Assembly (NCBI RefSeq): GCF_000157895.3
Contig: NC_022663.1
Location: 5,208,001 to 5,272,000 of the forward strand
Direction: 5' to 3'
Length of the DNA stretch: 64,000 nucleotides
From: Mycobacterium kansasii ATCC 12478
Lineage (GTDB): Bacteria > Actinomycetota > Actinomycetes > Mycobacteriales > Mycobacteriaceae
Shown here piece after piece: positions 16,483 to 25,052 of this stretch. The position numbers were made by a program, and so were the translations under genes. The notes below the pieces were generated by a model. That model was not told the origin of the DNA, made no database searches, and saw only the letters and a program-made list of their open reading frames with translations. Position 1 is the first letter of the stretch; every line of letters starts with the position of its first letter.

Positions 16483-17943
16483 TTGGTCGTCCACCGGCAA
16501 GTATTCGACGATGTTCGCCGAGGCATGATTCCCGCGCACATCTACAACGACGCGGAACTGTTCGAGCTCGAGAAAGAACGAATCTTCGGCCGTGCGTGGA
16601 TGCTTGTCGCGCACGAGTCGGAGGTCCCACAGGACGGTGACTATGTCGTCCGCAGGGTTCTCAACGACTCATTCATCATTGCTCGCGATTCCATGGGCGA
16701 GGTCCGGGTGATGTTCAACATGTGCCTTCACCGCGGCATGCAGGTATGTCGTGCGGAGATCGGCAATGCTTCGAACTTTCGTTGCCCGTATCACGGTTGG
16801 TCCTACCGTAACGACGGACGGCTCATCGGATTGCCCTTTCACAAAGAGGCCTACGGCGGCGAAGACGGATTCCGGAAGAAGGGCCAGACCCTGCTGCCGG
16901 CTCCGAACCTGGCCAGTTACAACGGGCTCATCTTCGTCAGCATGGATCCAGACGCTGAACCGCTCGAGGACTTCCTGGGTGAGTTCAAGTTCTATCTGGA
17001 TTTCTATACCAAACAGAGTAGCCACGGATTGGAAGTCCGTGGACCACAACGCTGGCGGATAAAGGCCAACTGGAAAATCGGCGTGGAGAACTTTTCCGGC
17101 GACATGTACCACACACCGCAGACCCACGCTTCGGTCGTGGAGATCGGACTGTTCCGAGAGCCCAAGGCGGAGAAACGCAAGGACGGCGTGACGTACTGGG
17201 CGCACCGTGGCGGCGGCACGACATACAAGCTTCCTGCCGGGACGTTCGAGGAACGCATGCGCTACATCGGCTATCCCGACGACATGATCAAGCGGATGAG
17301 CGAGGTTTGGACCCCCGAGCAACAACAACTGGTCGGCGACGACGGGTTCATCATCTCTGCCGCGTCATGCTTTCCGAACCTCAGCCTCGTGCACAACTGG
17401 CCAAGGATTCAAGACGGCGACGACGTAGTGCCATTCATCTCCATCCGAACGTGGCAGCCTATCAACGAGCATGAGACCGAGGTGTATTCCTGGTTTGCAG
17501 TCGATTCCGCCGCGTCCGACACCTACAAGAAGAACTCCTACAAAGCGTATCTCATGTGCTTCGGCTCGAGCGGCATGTTCGAACAGGACGACGTGGAGAA
17601 CTGGGTCTCGGTCACCAACACGGCCGCGGGGTCGATGGCCCGTCGGCTCCTGCTGAATAGCCGGATGGGCCTGTTAGCCGACGGTCGGCCCGTCATCGAA
17701 CCGCTGTCACCACAACGGTTCCACGGACCGGGTGTAGCACACATCGGCTACAACGAGTACAACCAGCGGTCATTGCTCAGTTTGTGGGCCGATCATCTCG
17801 AATTGCCGCCAGCATCAACCCTGCGAACAGCTATCGGTACGCGCAATCCGGAAGGCATTACCAGCCCCGTACAAACCAACTGCCCTCCGAACACCCGTCC
17901 GAGCATCAACGAAGAAGAAGCGGAGGGGGCGACGCTCTCATGA
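16483..17943 (+). CDS. padAa: Phthalate 3,4-dioxygenase large (alpha) subunit
   Basis: Oxygenase alpha subunit of a three-component Rieske dioxygenase, about 486 residues. The Rieske [2Fe-2S] ligands are in CLHRG and, 17 residues on, CPYHGWSYRNDGRL. The mononuclear iron ligands are in NFSGDMYHTPQTH, with a distal Asp near QDDVENW. The longest frame starts ATG at 16468, but GGAGGTG at 16470-16476 is a strong ribosome-binding site eight bases before TTG at 16483, so I prefer that start (MVVHRQVF). The substrate is inferred from the gene set: dihydrodiol dehydrogenase, ferredoxin, reductase and a class II aldolase-type decarboxylase, as in Rhodococcus pad and Arthrobacter pht operons. Its stop overlaps the beta subunit start. 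Confidence 0.85.
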   Translation: MVVHRQVFDDVRRGMIPAHIYNDAELFELEKERIFGRAWMLVAHESEVPQDGDYVVRRVLNDSFIIARDSMGEVRVMFNMCLHRGMQVCRAEIGNASNFRCPYHGWSYRNDGRLIGLPFHKEAYGGEDGFRKKGQTLLPAPNLASYNGLIFVSMDPDAEPLEDFLGEFKFYLDFYTKQSSHGLEVRGPQRWRIKANWKIGVENFSGDMYHTPQTHASVVEIGLFREPKAEKRKDGVTYWAHRGGGTTYKLPAGTFEERMRYIGYPDDMIKRMSEVWTPEQQQLVGDDGFIISAASCFPNLSLVHNWPRIQDGDDVVPFISIRTWQPINEHETEVYSWFAVDSAASDTYKKNSYKAYLMCFGSSGMFEQDDVENWVSVTNTAAGSMARRLLLNSRMGLLADGRPVIEPLSPQRFHGPGVAHIGYNEYNQRSLLSLWADHLELPPASTLRTAIGTRNPEGITSPVQTNCPPNTRPSINEEEAEGATLS

Positions 17944-18569
17944 CGAATTCCAAGCAGCCGATCTCCGCCGAAGGTCGCCGAGTGACCCCGTCGGCAGGGG
18001 GGCATCCGACGCGGGCCGTGTTAGGAGACCATGCGCCACATCAGCAGCGGGTGGGAAAACCATTGCCGTTCAACGACGAAAGGCATTTGGCCGCGCATCA
18101 GTTCCTCGTCGATGAAGCGTATCTGCTCGATGCTCAGGAATATCGCCACTGGCTGGACTTGCTCACTGACGACGTCCATTACTTCATGCCGGTCCGGGTC
18201 ACGACCGCGCTCGGTGCTGGTTTTGACACCTCGCCGGGCATGGCACATTTCGACGAGAACAAGTACTCGCTGAGCCGGCGGGTTGCACGGTTCCTGACCG
18301 AGCATGCCTGGACCGAGGATCCTCCGTCGAGGCTGCGGCACTACGTCACTAACGTTCGTACGTTTGCCTGTGCAGACGATGCACACCTGGTTGTCGAGTC
18401 GGCTGAATTGCTCTTCCGAAGCCGCGGCGATGTCAACGACGGTGCCTTGATCTCATGCGGCCGCGAAGACCTCTTGCGCTTTGATGGCCGGCGGTGGCTG
18501 CTGGCTCGTCGGATCATTTTGTTCGACGAGTCGGTCATCCGCATGCAGAATCTGGCGGTGTTCCTATGA
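17940..18569 (+). CDS. padAb: Phthalate 3,4-dioxygenase small (beta) subunit
   Basis: A 209-residue ring-hydroxylating dioxygenase beta subunit (SnoaL-like cone fold). Family features include HQFLVDEAYLLDAQEYRHWLDLLTDD, YFMPVRVT and the C-terminal LLARRIILFDES. It has a structural role in the alpha3beta3 oxygenase. The ATG at 17940 overlaps the alpha stop in ATGA, and its own stop overlaps the next gene likewise, so the first genes of the operon are tightly coupled. Confidence 0.88.
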   Translation: MTNSKQPISAEGRRVTPSAGGHPTRAVLGDHAPHQQRVGKPLPFNDERHLAAHQFLVDEAYLLDAQEYRHWLDLLTDDVHYFMPVRVTTALGAGFDTSPGMAHFDENKYSLSRRVARFLTEHAWTEDPPSRLRHYVTNVRTFACADDAHLVVESAELLFRSRGDVNDGALISCGREDLLRFDGRRWLLARRIILFDESVIRMQNLAVFL

Positions 18570-18880
18570 CCGTGCGTTGGGAAGGCAAAGGTGAAGTTGT
18601 CACGGCAGCCCGTCGGGCCGCGCGCGAACTTGTCGAGCTCGAAGCTGGCGCGGTCGGTGAAACACTCAGGATCGCAAACGAATTCACTGAGGTAGTGGTA
18701 CAGCGGGTGGATACTCGGAACGGATCGCGACTGCTGATCAGATCACCTCGGTCCGGACAGTGGGTCACCCTCGATGCCCTCGAAGGCGAGTCGTTGACCT
18801 GGCAGAACGGCCGTACCTTGGCGGCGATGGTGGGCAACATGTACGCGCCGCTACTGCCGGACCAGGACAGTGCGCGATGA
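18566..18880 (+). CDS. Small protein of unknown function inside the dioxygenase operon
   Basis: A 104-residue protein starting MTVRWEGKGEVVTAARRAAR, with no signal peptide, membrane helix or metal motif that I recognise. Both ends overlap their neighbours in ATGA, which is strong evidence that it is translated as part of the operon. A C-terminal stretch SPRSGQWVTLDALEGESLTW suggests a compact beta-rich domain. It might assist assembly of the oxygenase, but that is speculation. Confidence 0.72.
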   Translation: MTVRWEGKGEVVTAARRAARELVELEAGAVGETLRIANEFTEVVVQRVDTRNGSRLLIRSPRSGQWVTLDALEGESLTWQNGRTLAAMVGNMYAPLLPDQDSAR

Positions 18881-19668
18881 CGGGATGGCTCGACGGCAAG
18901 CGGGCTCTTGTGGTTGGGGCGGGCTCTGGGATCGGCAGGGCCGTTGTTGACGCATTTCGTGCTGAAGGCGCCCGGGTGGCCGTGGTCGAACGGGACCACG
19001 CCAAATGCGAGAAGCTCATTCATGAGCTGCCCGATGTCCCGGTAGTCGAGGGTGACGCGACTACGCGTCGGGTCAACGATCTTGCCGTCGCCGCTGCGGT
19101 CGAAGCTTTCGGCGGCCTCGATACGCTGGTCAACTGCGTTGGAATCTTCGATTTCTACAAGGGCATTAGCGACATTGCAGGCGACGAGCTGAGCGGTGCT
19201 TTCGACGAGATGTTCCGCACTAATGTCTTGAGCCATCTGCAGTCGGTCAAGGCGGCGGTCCCCGCGCTTAGGTCCGAGGTAGGCGCCTCGATCGTGCTCA
19301 CCGAGTCGACATCGTCGTACTATCCACATCGCGGCGGAGTGCTATACGTCTCTTCGAAGTTCGCCGTCCGCGGTTTGGTCTGCAGGCTGGCTTACGAACT
19401 CGCACCGCACATTAGGGTCAACGGTGTAGCGCCGGGCGGCACCTTGAACACCGACCTTCGCGGCTTGAAGAGCCTATCGCTGAACGATATTCGACTCGAC
19501 GACGGGCCCGACCGGGCTCGCGAGCTCGCTGCTCGCACACCGCTCAACGTCGCGCTCTGTCCCGAAGACCACGCGTGGAGCTATGTATTCCTCGCGTCCG
19601 ACCGATCGCGCGGCATCACGGGTGGGAATGCACACCCAGACGGAGGGTTCGGTATGGGCGCGCACTAA
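18877..19668 (+). CDS. padB: cis-3,4-dihydroxy-3,4-dihydrophthalate dehydrogenase (SDR family)
   Basis: A 263-residue short-chain dehydrogenase with the NAD-binding GAGSGIGRAV, the family's NCVG loop and the catalytic YVSSK (YxxxK), preceded by the serine-rich STSSYY. It belongs to the BphB/BenD-like dihydrodiol dehydrogenases and would re-aromatise the diol to 3,4-dihydroxyphthalate. The ATG at 18877 overlaps the previous stop. Confidence 0.87.
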   Translation: MTGWLDGKRALVVGAGSGIGRAVVDAFRAEGARVAVVERDHAKCEKLIHELPDVPVVEGDATTRRVNDLAVAAAVEAFGGLDTLVNCVGIFDFYKGISDIAGDELSGAFDEMFRTNVLSHLQSVKAAVPALRSEVGASIVLTESTSSYYPHRGGVLYVSSKFAVRGLVCRLAYELAPHIRVNGVAPGGTLNTDLRGLKSLSLNDIRLDDGPDRARELAARTPLNVALCPEDHAWSYVFLASDRSRGITGGNAHPDGGFGMGAH

Positions 19669-19706
19669 TCCATGTACGCACCTTAATAGGAAGGGAAAAC
19701 ACAACC

Positions 19707-19901
19707 ATGACAACGCTCAAAGCCGATCGTGGTGCTTGCCAGGGCTACGCCAACTGCGTTGCCGCTGCCGAGGACTACTTTGATGTCGACGATGACGGGG
19801 TCGTCGTCTTGCTCAAGACAGCGGTACCCGACTCCGAGCGAGTTCGCGTCGAGTTAGCGGCACGGAGTTGCCCCGTGTCGGCGTTGCGGATGGAAAATTG
19901 A
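19707..19901 (+). CDS. padAc: [3Fe-4S] ferredoxin of the phthalate dioxygenase
   Basis: A 64-residue ferredoxin with CQGYANC and SCPVSAL, the CxxxxxC...CP pattern of actinobacterial [3Fe-4S] ferredoxins. It would carry electrons from the reductase to the Rieske oxygenase. The AGGAAGGG ribosome-binding site and the 38-base gap before it are the only break in coupling in the operon. Its stop overlaps the next start by one base. Confidence 0.9.
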   Translation: MTTLKADRGACQGYANCVAAAEDYFDVDDDGVVVLLKTAVPDSERVRVELAARSCPVSALRMEN

Positions 19902-21127
19902 TGAATCGCGAAGCTGTGGTGATCGTCGGCGCATCGATCGGCGGTGTTCGCACCGCGCAGGCATTGCGTGGCGCAAACTACACCGGCCGGATCATCGTCG
20001 TCACCGACGAGATCCGAGAACCGTACGACAAGCCGCCGCTTTCGAAGGCGTTCCTCGCCGGCACGGCGACCGTCGACAAGATTTCGCTGCTGAGCCACGC
20101 TGCCGCTGAAGAGTTGGGTATCGAGCTGCTGCTGGGATGGCGTGCAACTCGAGTGGATTTGGCGTGCAATGAGGTTGAGTTCGAATCAGGCAAGAGGCTG
20201 ACTTTTGGCCACCTGGTCATTGCGACGGGAGCTCGGGCGCTACCCTCGCCCTGGGGGCAGCCAGATGGCGTGCAAGTGCTGCGCACGCTCGACGACTCGC
20301 TTCGTCTACGCGCGGAGCTGGAGTATGGCGGCCGGCTGGTGGTGGTCGGTGGTGGCTTCATCGGTGCCGAAATAGCCGCAACCGCCAGATCGATGGGTCT
20401 GACGGTCACTATCGTTGACCCCAACTCCGTGCCGATGCAACGCGTGCTGGGAACCGAGATCGGCGAAGCATTCAAACGGTTGCACGAAAGCAATGGCGTC
20501 ACAACTTTTTTCGGGGTGGGTGTTCAGGGAATTACGGGACACCGCGGTCATTTCCGCGTGGGGCTGACAAACGGCCACGTATTGGCCGCCGACTACCTCG
20601 TCTTCGGAATCGGAGCAGTTCCCAACGATCAGTGGTTGGCATCTTCAGGTCTGCGCACCGCCAATGGCGTGGTATGCGACGAGTATTTGCGCGCCGTGGA
20701 GGCCTCAAATGTGTTTGCGGTGGGGGATGTATGCCGTTGGCTTAACCCGCGATACGGCCGAGCGACCAGGGTCGAACACTGGACCAATGCGGTCGACCAG
20801 GCTGCGGCTGTCGCACACAACATCAGTCAGCCAAGTGACCTCATCGCCTACGGGCCGGTCGAATACGTGTGGAGTGACCAATACGACTGGAAGATCCGGA
20901 TTGTCGGCGACACCAGCCTGGGGGATGGTGGCCGCGTCGAGGTCATTGGCGACGACCACGCCGACCGATTCGCGGCACTGTACCGTCCCAACGGGCATGC
21001 CTTGGGCGGGATTGTCACCGTCAACTGGCCGCGCGCACTGATCATGGGCCGCAAAGCCCTCACCGAAAGAACCCCGTATCGAGTAGTCAAGGACACGCTC
21101 GGCCAGCTCGCTGAACCCAACGCGTAG
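19901..21127 (+). CDS. padAd: Ferredoxin reductase of the phthalate dioxygenase
   Basis: A 408-residue FAD/NADH-dependent ferredoxin reductase of the BphA4/putidaredoxin reductase type. The FAD-binding start is VVIVGASIGGVRTAQALR. The NAD-binding GxGxxG-like segment is VVVGGGFIGAEIAA, and the second FAD motif is NVFAVGDVCRW. It supplies electrons to the small ferredoxin just upstream. Confidence 0.9.
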   Translation: MNREAVVIVGASIGGVRTAQALRGANYTGRIIVVTDEIREPYDKPPLSKAFLAGTATVDKISLLSHAAAEELGIELLLGWRATRVDLACNEVEFESGKRLTFGHLVIATGARALPSPWGQPDGVQVLRTLDDSLRLRAELEYGGRLVVVGGGFIGAEIAATARSMGLTVTIVDPNSVPMQRVLGTEIGEAFKRLHESNGVTTFFGVGVQGITGHRGHFRVGLTNGHVLAADYLVFGIGAVPNDQWLASSGLRTANGVVCDEYLRAVEASNVFAVGDVCRWLNPRYGRATRVEHWTNAVDQAAAVAHNISQPSDLIAYGPVEYVWSDQYDWKIRIVGDTSLGDGGRVEVIGDDHADRFAALYRPNGHALGGIVTVNWPRALIMGRKALTERTPYRVVKDTLGQLAEPNA

Positions 21128-21143
21128 TTCTCGAGGACTCCAA

Positions 21144-21875
21144 GTGACCCTGGTGCCGACCCTGGCAGAGCAGCGATTACTGGTGGCGCAGGCGTGCCGG
21201 GTTGCGGCCTCGCGCGGGCTGGTCGACGGCATCCTGGGCCATATCAGTCTTCGCGTCGATGACGAGCATCTGCTGATTCGGTGTCGCAGCGACAGCGACG
21301 TTGGCGTTGCCTGCACCCGCGCCGAGGACATCCGCCTGGTCCGCTTCGACGGAACGGGCGGTGCTGCACGCGAACTCGACGGCTATCGGGTGCCCAATGA
21401 ATTCCCCATCCACACCGAAACGATGCGGGCCAACCCGCAATACCGTGCCGTGGCACACCTACACCCGCCCGCGGTTGTCGCCGCCGATCTCGCGGGAATC
21501 ACCATCCAGCCGATCTACGGCGCGTTCGATATCCCGGGCGCCCGGCTCGCACGCGACGGCGTGCCGGTCTATGAACGCTCAGTACTAATCCGCAGCGCCC
21601 AGCTGGGTAAGCAGGTGGTGGCGGCGATGGGCAGCCGGCCGCTGCTTATCTGCCGCGGACACGGAATCGTCAGCGCGTCGAGGACGGTCCAACAAGCAGT
21701 GTTGCAAGCCATTGGTCTCGACCAACTCGCACGCATGTCGTTGCAAGTGGTGTCTGCCGGTGGGACACTACGCGCCATAGATGGCCAGGACTGGGCCGAC
21801 CTGCCCGACCTCGGCCCAACTCTTACCGCTGATGCCGCCTGGTGCCACGAACTCGCCCGTCTCACTACCTCATAG
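21144..21875 (+). CDS. padC: 3,4-dihydroxyphthalate 2-decarboxylase (class II aldolase family)
   Basis: A 243-residue class II aldolase/adducin-type protein. Metal-binding histidines are in VAHLHPPAV and ICRGHGIV, with a likely acid in the NEFPIHTE segment. Phthalate decarboxylases PhtC/PadC belong to this family and turn 3,4-dihydroxyphthalate into protocatechuate, the PcaHG substrate. The start is GTG at 21144. Decarboxylase rather than aldolase is inferred from context. It converges on the IclR gene 16 bases away. Confidence 0.82.
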   Translation: MTLVPTLAEQRLLVAQACRVAASRGLVDGILGHISLRVDDEHLLIRCRSDSDVGVACTRAEDIRLVRFDGTGGAARELDGYRVPNEFPIHTETMRANPQYRAVAHLHPPAVVAADLAGITIQPIYGAFDIPGARLARDGVPVYERSVLIRSAQLGKQVVAAMGSRPLLICRGHGIVSASRTVQQAVLQAIGLDQLARMSLQVVSAGGTLRAIDGQDWADLPDLGPTLTADAAWCHELARLTTS

Positions 21876-21891
21876 GCCGTCTACCGAGGGA

Positions 21892-22704
21892 TCAGGTCAG
21901 GTGGTCAGCTATCTCCTTGGCGGCCCCCATCAGAAGGGCTGCCACCGGTGGATACTGGGACGGACGCAGGCGATTTGCCGGCGCAGCAGCGTTGAGGGCC
22001 AAGCGTAAACCGGGCACACGTGTGCGGATGGGCGCAGCGACTGATGCCACGCCCTCCTCGCTCTCCTCCCTGCTTACGGCATAACCCCGTCGACGGATCC
22101 GGGCAAGCTCCTTGGCCAGCTCCGTCCTACTTGCGATCGAATGTGGAGTGATGCGCTCGAGCTCTTCATCCGGATAAATCTGCAGGACTTGCGCGTCGGA
22201 CAGCTGAGCGAGCATCGCCTTGCCTGTCGACGTGCAGTGCGCCGGCACGTTGCGTCCAAGACGCAATGCCACTCGGACAGCGGTTGGGCCTTCCACTGCA
22301 GCGATGAAACGGACGTTGGCGCCGTCGAGCATGCCGACATGTACGGACTCCTTCAGACGTTTGCTGAGCCGATGCATGACCGGCTTTGCCGCTCCTTCGA
22401 CATCGATCCGACGGATGAGCGAGAACGCCACGCTCGTTAGCGCAGGGCCAGGGTGGTAAACCCGCGACACCGGGTCTTGACGGACAAACCCCCGATATTG
22501 CAGCATCGCCAGGAGCCGGTGTGCAGTCGACGAGGCGACGCCCAGATACCTTGTCGCCTGAGTCAACCGGATCTCGGGCTGTTCGCTGAAGAGCAAGATC
22601 AGCTTCAACGCCCGGTCGACCGACTCGATCGGGTACTGCGGAAGCAGCGGGTCCTTGGTCCCAGTGCGCCCTGCGCTGGCGCTCCCTGATTGCCGTTTCG
22701 GCAT
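21892..22704 (-). CDS. padR: IclR-family regulator of the phthalate genes (PadR-like)
   Basis: A 270-residue IclR-type regulator. The helix-turn-helix contains IRLTQATRYLGVASSTAHRLLA. The effector domain has RNVPAHCTSTGKAMLAQL and EGVASVAAPI. It sits at the 3' end of the phthalate operon, on the opposite strand, like the regulators of other pad/pht clusters. I chose MPKRQSG at 22704; an upstream in-frame ATG at 22782 would add 26 residues without family support. Not related to the PadR family of phenolic-acid repressors despite the shared name. Confidence 0.83.
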   Translation of the reverse strand: MPKRQSGSASAGRTGTKDPLLPQYPIESVDRALKLILLFSEQPEIRLTQATRYLGVASSTAHRLLAMLQYRGFVRQDPVSRVYHPGPALTSVAFSLIRRIDVEGAAKPVMHRLSKRLKESVHVGMLDGANVRFIAAVEGPTAVRVALRLGRNVPAHCTSTGKAMLAQLSDAQVLQIYPDEELERITPHSIASRTELAKELARIRRRGYAVSREESEEGVASVAAPIRTRVPGLRLALNAAAPANRLRPSQYPPVAALLMGAAKEIADHLT

Positions 22705-22724
22705 AGCAGATACCGTACCCGGGT

Positions 22725-22736
22725 TGCGGAATCGCA
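22725..22736. promoter_or_regulatory. Short palindrome upstream of the IclR gene
   Basis: TGCG-GAAT-CGCA lies 21 bases before the chosen padR start. IclR relatives often bind such sites and repress themselves. A four-base arm is weak evidence. Confidence 0.3.
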
Positions 22737-22849
22737 CAGCCGATCCGCACGCGACTCGTCGAGGAGGAGATTGCATGGCCAATCTCGCTCGGTTGGCTTA
22801 CTGCGCAGTGGAGAACAACGGGACCGGTTTATCTGTACATAGGCCGGCG

Positions 22850-23746
22850 TCAGAAGACGATGGTCTGGTTGTGGTGGACGATGACACGGTCCTGGCAGTG
22901 CCAGAGGACGGCCCGGGAGAGCACCGCGCGTTCGACGTCGGCACCAACGCGGACCAGGTCTTCGACGGTGTAGTTGTGGTCGACACGAACCACGTCTTGT
23001 TCGATGATCGGGCCTTCGTCGAGGACTTCGGTCACGTAGTGAGCCGTAGCGCCGATCAGCTTGACGCCGCGTTCCCGGGCGCGTTTGTAGGGCGCCGCGC
23101 CGGTGAAGGCGGGAAGAAACGAATGGTGAATGTTGATCAGCGGGCAGCCGATTGCGGCCAGGAATGCTGGGCTCAGTATCTGCATGTACCTGGCAAGGAC
23201 CACCAAATCGACATTGCCGCTGAGCAACTGGAGCTGCCGCTGCTCGGCTTCGGCGCGGGTGTCCCGGGTGGCCGGGATGTGGACGAATGGCACGCCGAAC
23301 GGGCGGACGTGATCGGCCAGTTCAGGATGGTTGGCGATCACCATGACCACCGACATCTCCAGCTCGCCGCGACGGTTGCGCCACAACAGGTCTAACAGGC
23401 AGTGATCACTCTTGGAGGCCATGATGGCGACCCGTTTGGGCTTGGCGGCCTCGCTGAACCGGTAATCGATGCCGAACCTGCCGGCCACGGCGACGCCGAA
23501 GTCGCGTTGCAGCTCGTCGATGGCCGCGGTCAGGCCGGGTAGGTGAAAGATCGCGCGCTGCAGGAAAGTTCCACCTTCCGGCGCGGTGGAGTGCTGGTCC
23601 AGGGAGATGATGTTCGCGCCGGCTTGGGCCAAGAACCCGCTCACCGCGGCGATAATTCCGGGGCGGTCGTGGCAACGCAGCAGCAGCCGGCCGATATCGG
23701 CCGGCTGCTGCGGACCGCCAGGCGGCGGCGGATAGGTATCAGACAT
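22850..23746 (-). CDS. purU: Formyltetrahydrofolate deformylase
   Basis: Hydrolyses 10-formyltetrahydrofolate to tetrahydrofolate and formate, balancing one-carbon pools and feeding PurT. The 298 residues include an N-terminal ACT domain (RLLLRCHDRPGIIAAVSGFL). A formyltransferase domain with INIHHSFLP and ATAHYVTEVLDEGPII supplies the catalytic Asn, His and Asp. It matches Rv2964, which in M. tuberculosis is next to coaD; here the aromatic block separates them. Confidence 0.95.
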   Translation of the reverse strand: MSDTYPPPPGGPQQPADIGRLLLRCHDRPGIIAAVSGFLAQAGANIISLDQHSTAPEGGTFLQRAIFHLPGLTAAIDELQRDFGVAVAGRFGIDYRFSEAAKPKRVAIMASKSDHCLLDLLWRNRRGELEMSVVMVIANHPELADHVRPFGVPFVHIPATRDTRAEAEQRQLQLLSGNVDLVVLARYMQILSPAFLAAIGCPLINIHHSFLPAFTGAAPYKRARERGVKLIGATAHYVTEVLDEGPIIEQDVVRVDHNYTVEDLVRVGADVERAVLSRAVLWHCQDRVIVHHNQTIVF

Positions 23747-23777
23747 TGCCGCAGGCCAGGATACGCCGACCGCAGCT

Positions 23778-24965
23778 CTAGTGGCAGTGATGGCTGTGGT
23801 CGTGCTGATGGCTTTGCGAGTCGGGGGAGCCGCCCATCATGCGCAGCATCGGGATCCCGCCCGTGGCGGCGAACCGGATCACCAGGATCGCCGCGACGAC
23901 GAGGAAGACGATGTTGAGCCAGGTGGTGTAGTTCCACGAAATGCCGGCGTGCATGACCACAGCGCTGCGCTGACCGGGAATGAGATTGGCTGTGCCGAAA
24001 AGTAATTCGACGAGGTATCCGGCGACGACCATCGAGGCGTAGAAGGTGCCGAGCAGCGTCAGCATCATCTTCGTCCCGTAGTACTTCCGATAGATGTTCA
24101 AGATCGGCAAGATCAACAGGTCGGCGAAGATGAACGCGATGACACCGCCGAAGCTGATGCCGCCGTTCCAGAGCACCGCGGCAAGTGGCACATTGCCGAT
24201 TGAGCAGACGAATGAAACGATCGCGACGAAGGGGCCGACAATCGGTCCCCACAGCGCCGACCAGACCGGATGGTCAGTCAAAAAGAAGTGCTGCCAAAAG
24301 GTTTCGGGAACCCACGCCGCAATGGCTCCGGCGATCAGCAAGCCCACGATAAGGTCCCGCAGGATCGCCGCCCACTCCATGACGAACACGTGCGACACCG
24401 AGGTAAGGGCCCGCCCGGAAAACAGCCGCCGCCAAAACGAGCCTTCTCCGCCGACCGACATATCCATGGCGGCGTGACCTTCCATGGATCCGGCGAGTCC
24501 GCGGTCGGCCTGCTCACGGGCGGCATCGATCAGCCGGGAGCGCACGAACAGTCGGAACAACAGGGCCAGCACGATGATCATCAGCGGCCCGCCGACGAAC
24601 TCCGCGGCGGTGAACTGCCAGCCCATCAACAACGCCAGGATGATGCCCAACTCCACGACCAGATTGGTGGAACCGATCTCGAATGCCATGGCGGCGGTGA
24701 AGTTCGCGCCTTTCCGAAACAGCGACCGCGCCAGCGCCACCGCCGCATACGAGCACGACGACGATGCGGCCCCCAGTCCGGCGGCTACCGCCAATGTGCG
24801 GGGCTTGTCGTCACCCATCAGGGCCACAATCGTCTCGCGACGCACCACGGCCTGCACCATCGCCGACAACGCGAAGCCCAGGATCAGCGCCCACAAGATT
24901 TCCCACGTCATAGATCCCGCCAGCGCCAATGCATGGCCCACTGCTGCTAGCACTTTGTCCACCAC
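23778..24965 (-). CDS. Copper-regulated integral membrane permease, Rv2963 type
   Basis: A 395-residue permease of the DUF318/UPF0718 (ArsP-like) family with about ten hydrophobic helices in two repeats. GLGAASSSCSYAA and FVCSIGNVPLAAVLW carry the cysteines typical of the family. The C-terminus ends in HQHDHSHHCH, a likely metal-binding tail. In M. tuberculosis Rv2963 belongs to the copper-responsive RicR regulon. A CsoR/RicR-type palindrome lies 63 bases upstream of the start. It probably exports or handles copper. Confidence 0.88.
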   Translation of the reverse strand: MVDKVLAAVGHALALAGSMTWEILWALILGFALSAMVQAVVRRETIVALMGDDKPRTLAVAAGLGAASSSCSYAAVALARSLFRKGANFTAAMAFEIGSTNLVVELGIILALLMGWQFTAAEFVGGPLMIIVLALLFRLFVRSRLIDAAREQADRGLAGSMEGHAAMDMSVGGEGSFWRRLFSGRALTSVSHVFVMEWAAILRDLIVGLLIAGAIAAWVPETFWQHFFLTDHPVWSALWGPIVGPFVAIVSFVCSIGNVPLAAVLWNGGISFGGVIAFIFADLLILPILNIYRKYYGTKMMLTLLGTFYASMVVAGYLVELLFGTANLIPGQRSAVVMHAGISWNYTTWLNIVFLVVAAILVIRFAATGGIPMLRMMGGSPDSQSHQHDHSHHCH

Positions 24966-25027
24966 CCGGTCCTCCGCTTCGATTGCATATTCGGGCGATC
25001 ATATGGGCGGCTGCGCCCACTCGAGCA

Positions 25028-25052
25028 ACATATACCCCCACGGGGTATATGT
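25028..25052. promoter_or_regulatory. RicR/CsoR-type copper operator
   Basis: A perfect 11-base inverted repeat, ACATATACCCC, then CAC, then the exact complement arm GGGGTATATGT. The ATACCCC/GGGGTAT core is the hallmark of CsoR-family copper sensors. It precedes the permease gene at 24965 by 63 bases, placed to repress it when copper is low. Confidence 0.82.

Noticed and set aside
22655..23395. Plus-strand frame of 246 codons across purU
   Set aside because: Antisense to purU, whose minus-strand product is a clear family member.
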